From Candidatus Peribacteria bacterium (GTDB taxonomy: Bacteria; Patescibacteriota; Gracilibacteria; Peribacterales; Peribacteraceae), in the NCBI GenBank assembly GCA_012515645.1, contig JAAYXY010000070.1:1-5402 (forward strand): a DNA stretch of 5,402 nucleotides, given 5' to 3'. This document shows, piece after piece, positions 5,371-5,402 of this stretch. The notes under the pieces were generated by a model that had not been told where the DNA came from, made no database searches, and was given only the letters and a program-made list of their open reading frames with translations. The position numbers and the translations under genes are program-made. The stretch's first letter is position 1. The number at the start of each line of letters is the position of its first letter.

Positions 5371-5402
5371 ACCGGTGGAACGCCCGCGTCGCTGTCGCAG
5401 AA

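Noticed and set aside
1..5402. TGA reassigned to Gly or Trp
   Set aside because: All genes read full length under the standard code with ordinary GGN glycine and TGG tryptophan codons and no in-frame TGA.
1..5402. Mobile elements, CRISPR, tRNA or defence genes
   Set aside because: I saw no repeats, transposase or integrase motifs, tRNA-like folds or toxin-antitoxin pairs; nearly all sequence is explained by housekeeping-type genes.

Overview
The window is bacterial. The minus-strand infC-rpmI-rplT cluster (IF-3, L35, L20) is a hallmark bacterial translation operon, and base composition looks close to balanced by eye. The left edge carries rotary ATPase genes of the V/A type (subunits B and D). 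Only one of the seven start codons I could judge has a recognisable Shine-Dalgarno sequence, and none of the nine visible genes ends in TGA. A Patescibacteria/CPR-like lineage would fit, but that is a low-confidence guess from style, not from phylogeny.

Layout. Plus strand, 1-2173: the 3' part of the V/A-type ATPase subunit B gene, then a polytopic membrane protein gene of unknown function, then the complete subunit D gene. Plus strand, 2210-3321: a CDP-alcohol phosphatidyltransferase gene overlapped by 16 nt by a CarS-like (PF01864/DUF46) CTP:lipid-phosphate cytidylyltransferase gene. Plus strand, 3339-4181: a PLP-dependent class IV aminotransferase (BCAT/D-amino-acid transaminase/ADC lyase fold). 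Minus strand, 5402-4228: infC, rpmI and rplT, converging on the aminotransferase gene across a 46-nt gap.

How the genes fit together. Subunits B and D belong to the soluble head and central rotor of one ATPase; the membrane protein between them may be an accessory factor or a passenger. The overlapping lipid genes suggest consecutive steps: CTP activation of a lipid phosphate, then transfer of the activated lipid to a headgroup alcohol. A -10-like TATACT ends exactly 6 nt before the phosphatidyltransferase ATG, so this unit may begin with a leaderless transcript. IF-3, L35 and L20 act in translation initiation and 50S assembly.

I see no mobile element, CRISPR array, tRNA, rRNA or long repeat, and no clear evidence of a wholly new system. 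The points most worth a second look are the membrane gene inside the ATPase cluster and its missing start codon, the lipid gene pair with an archaeal-type enzyme, and the possible leaderless starts.
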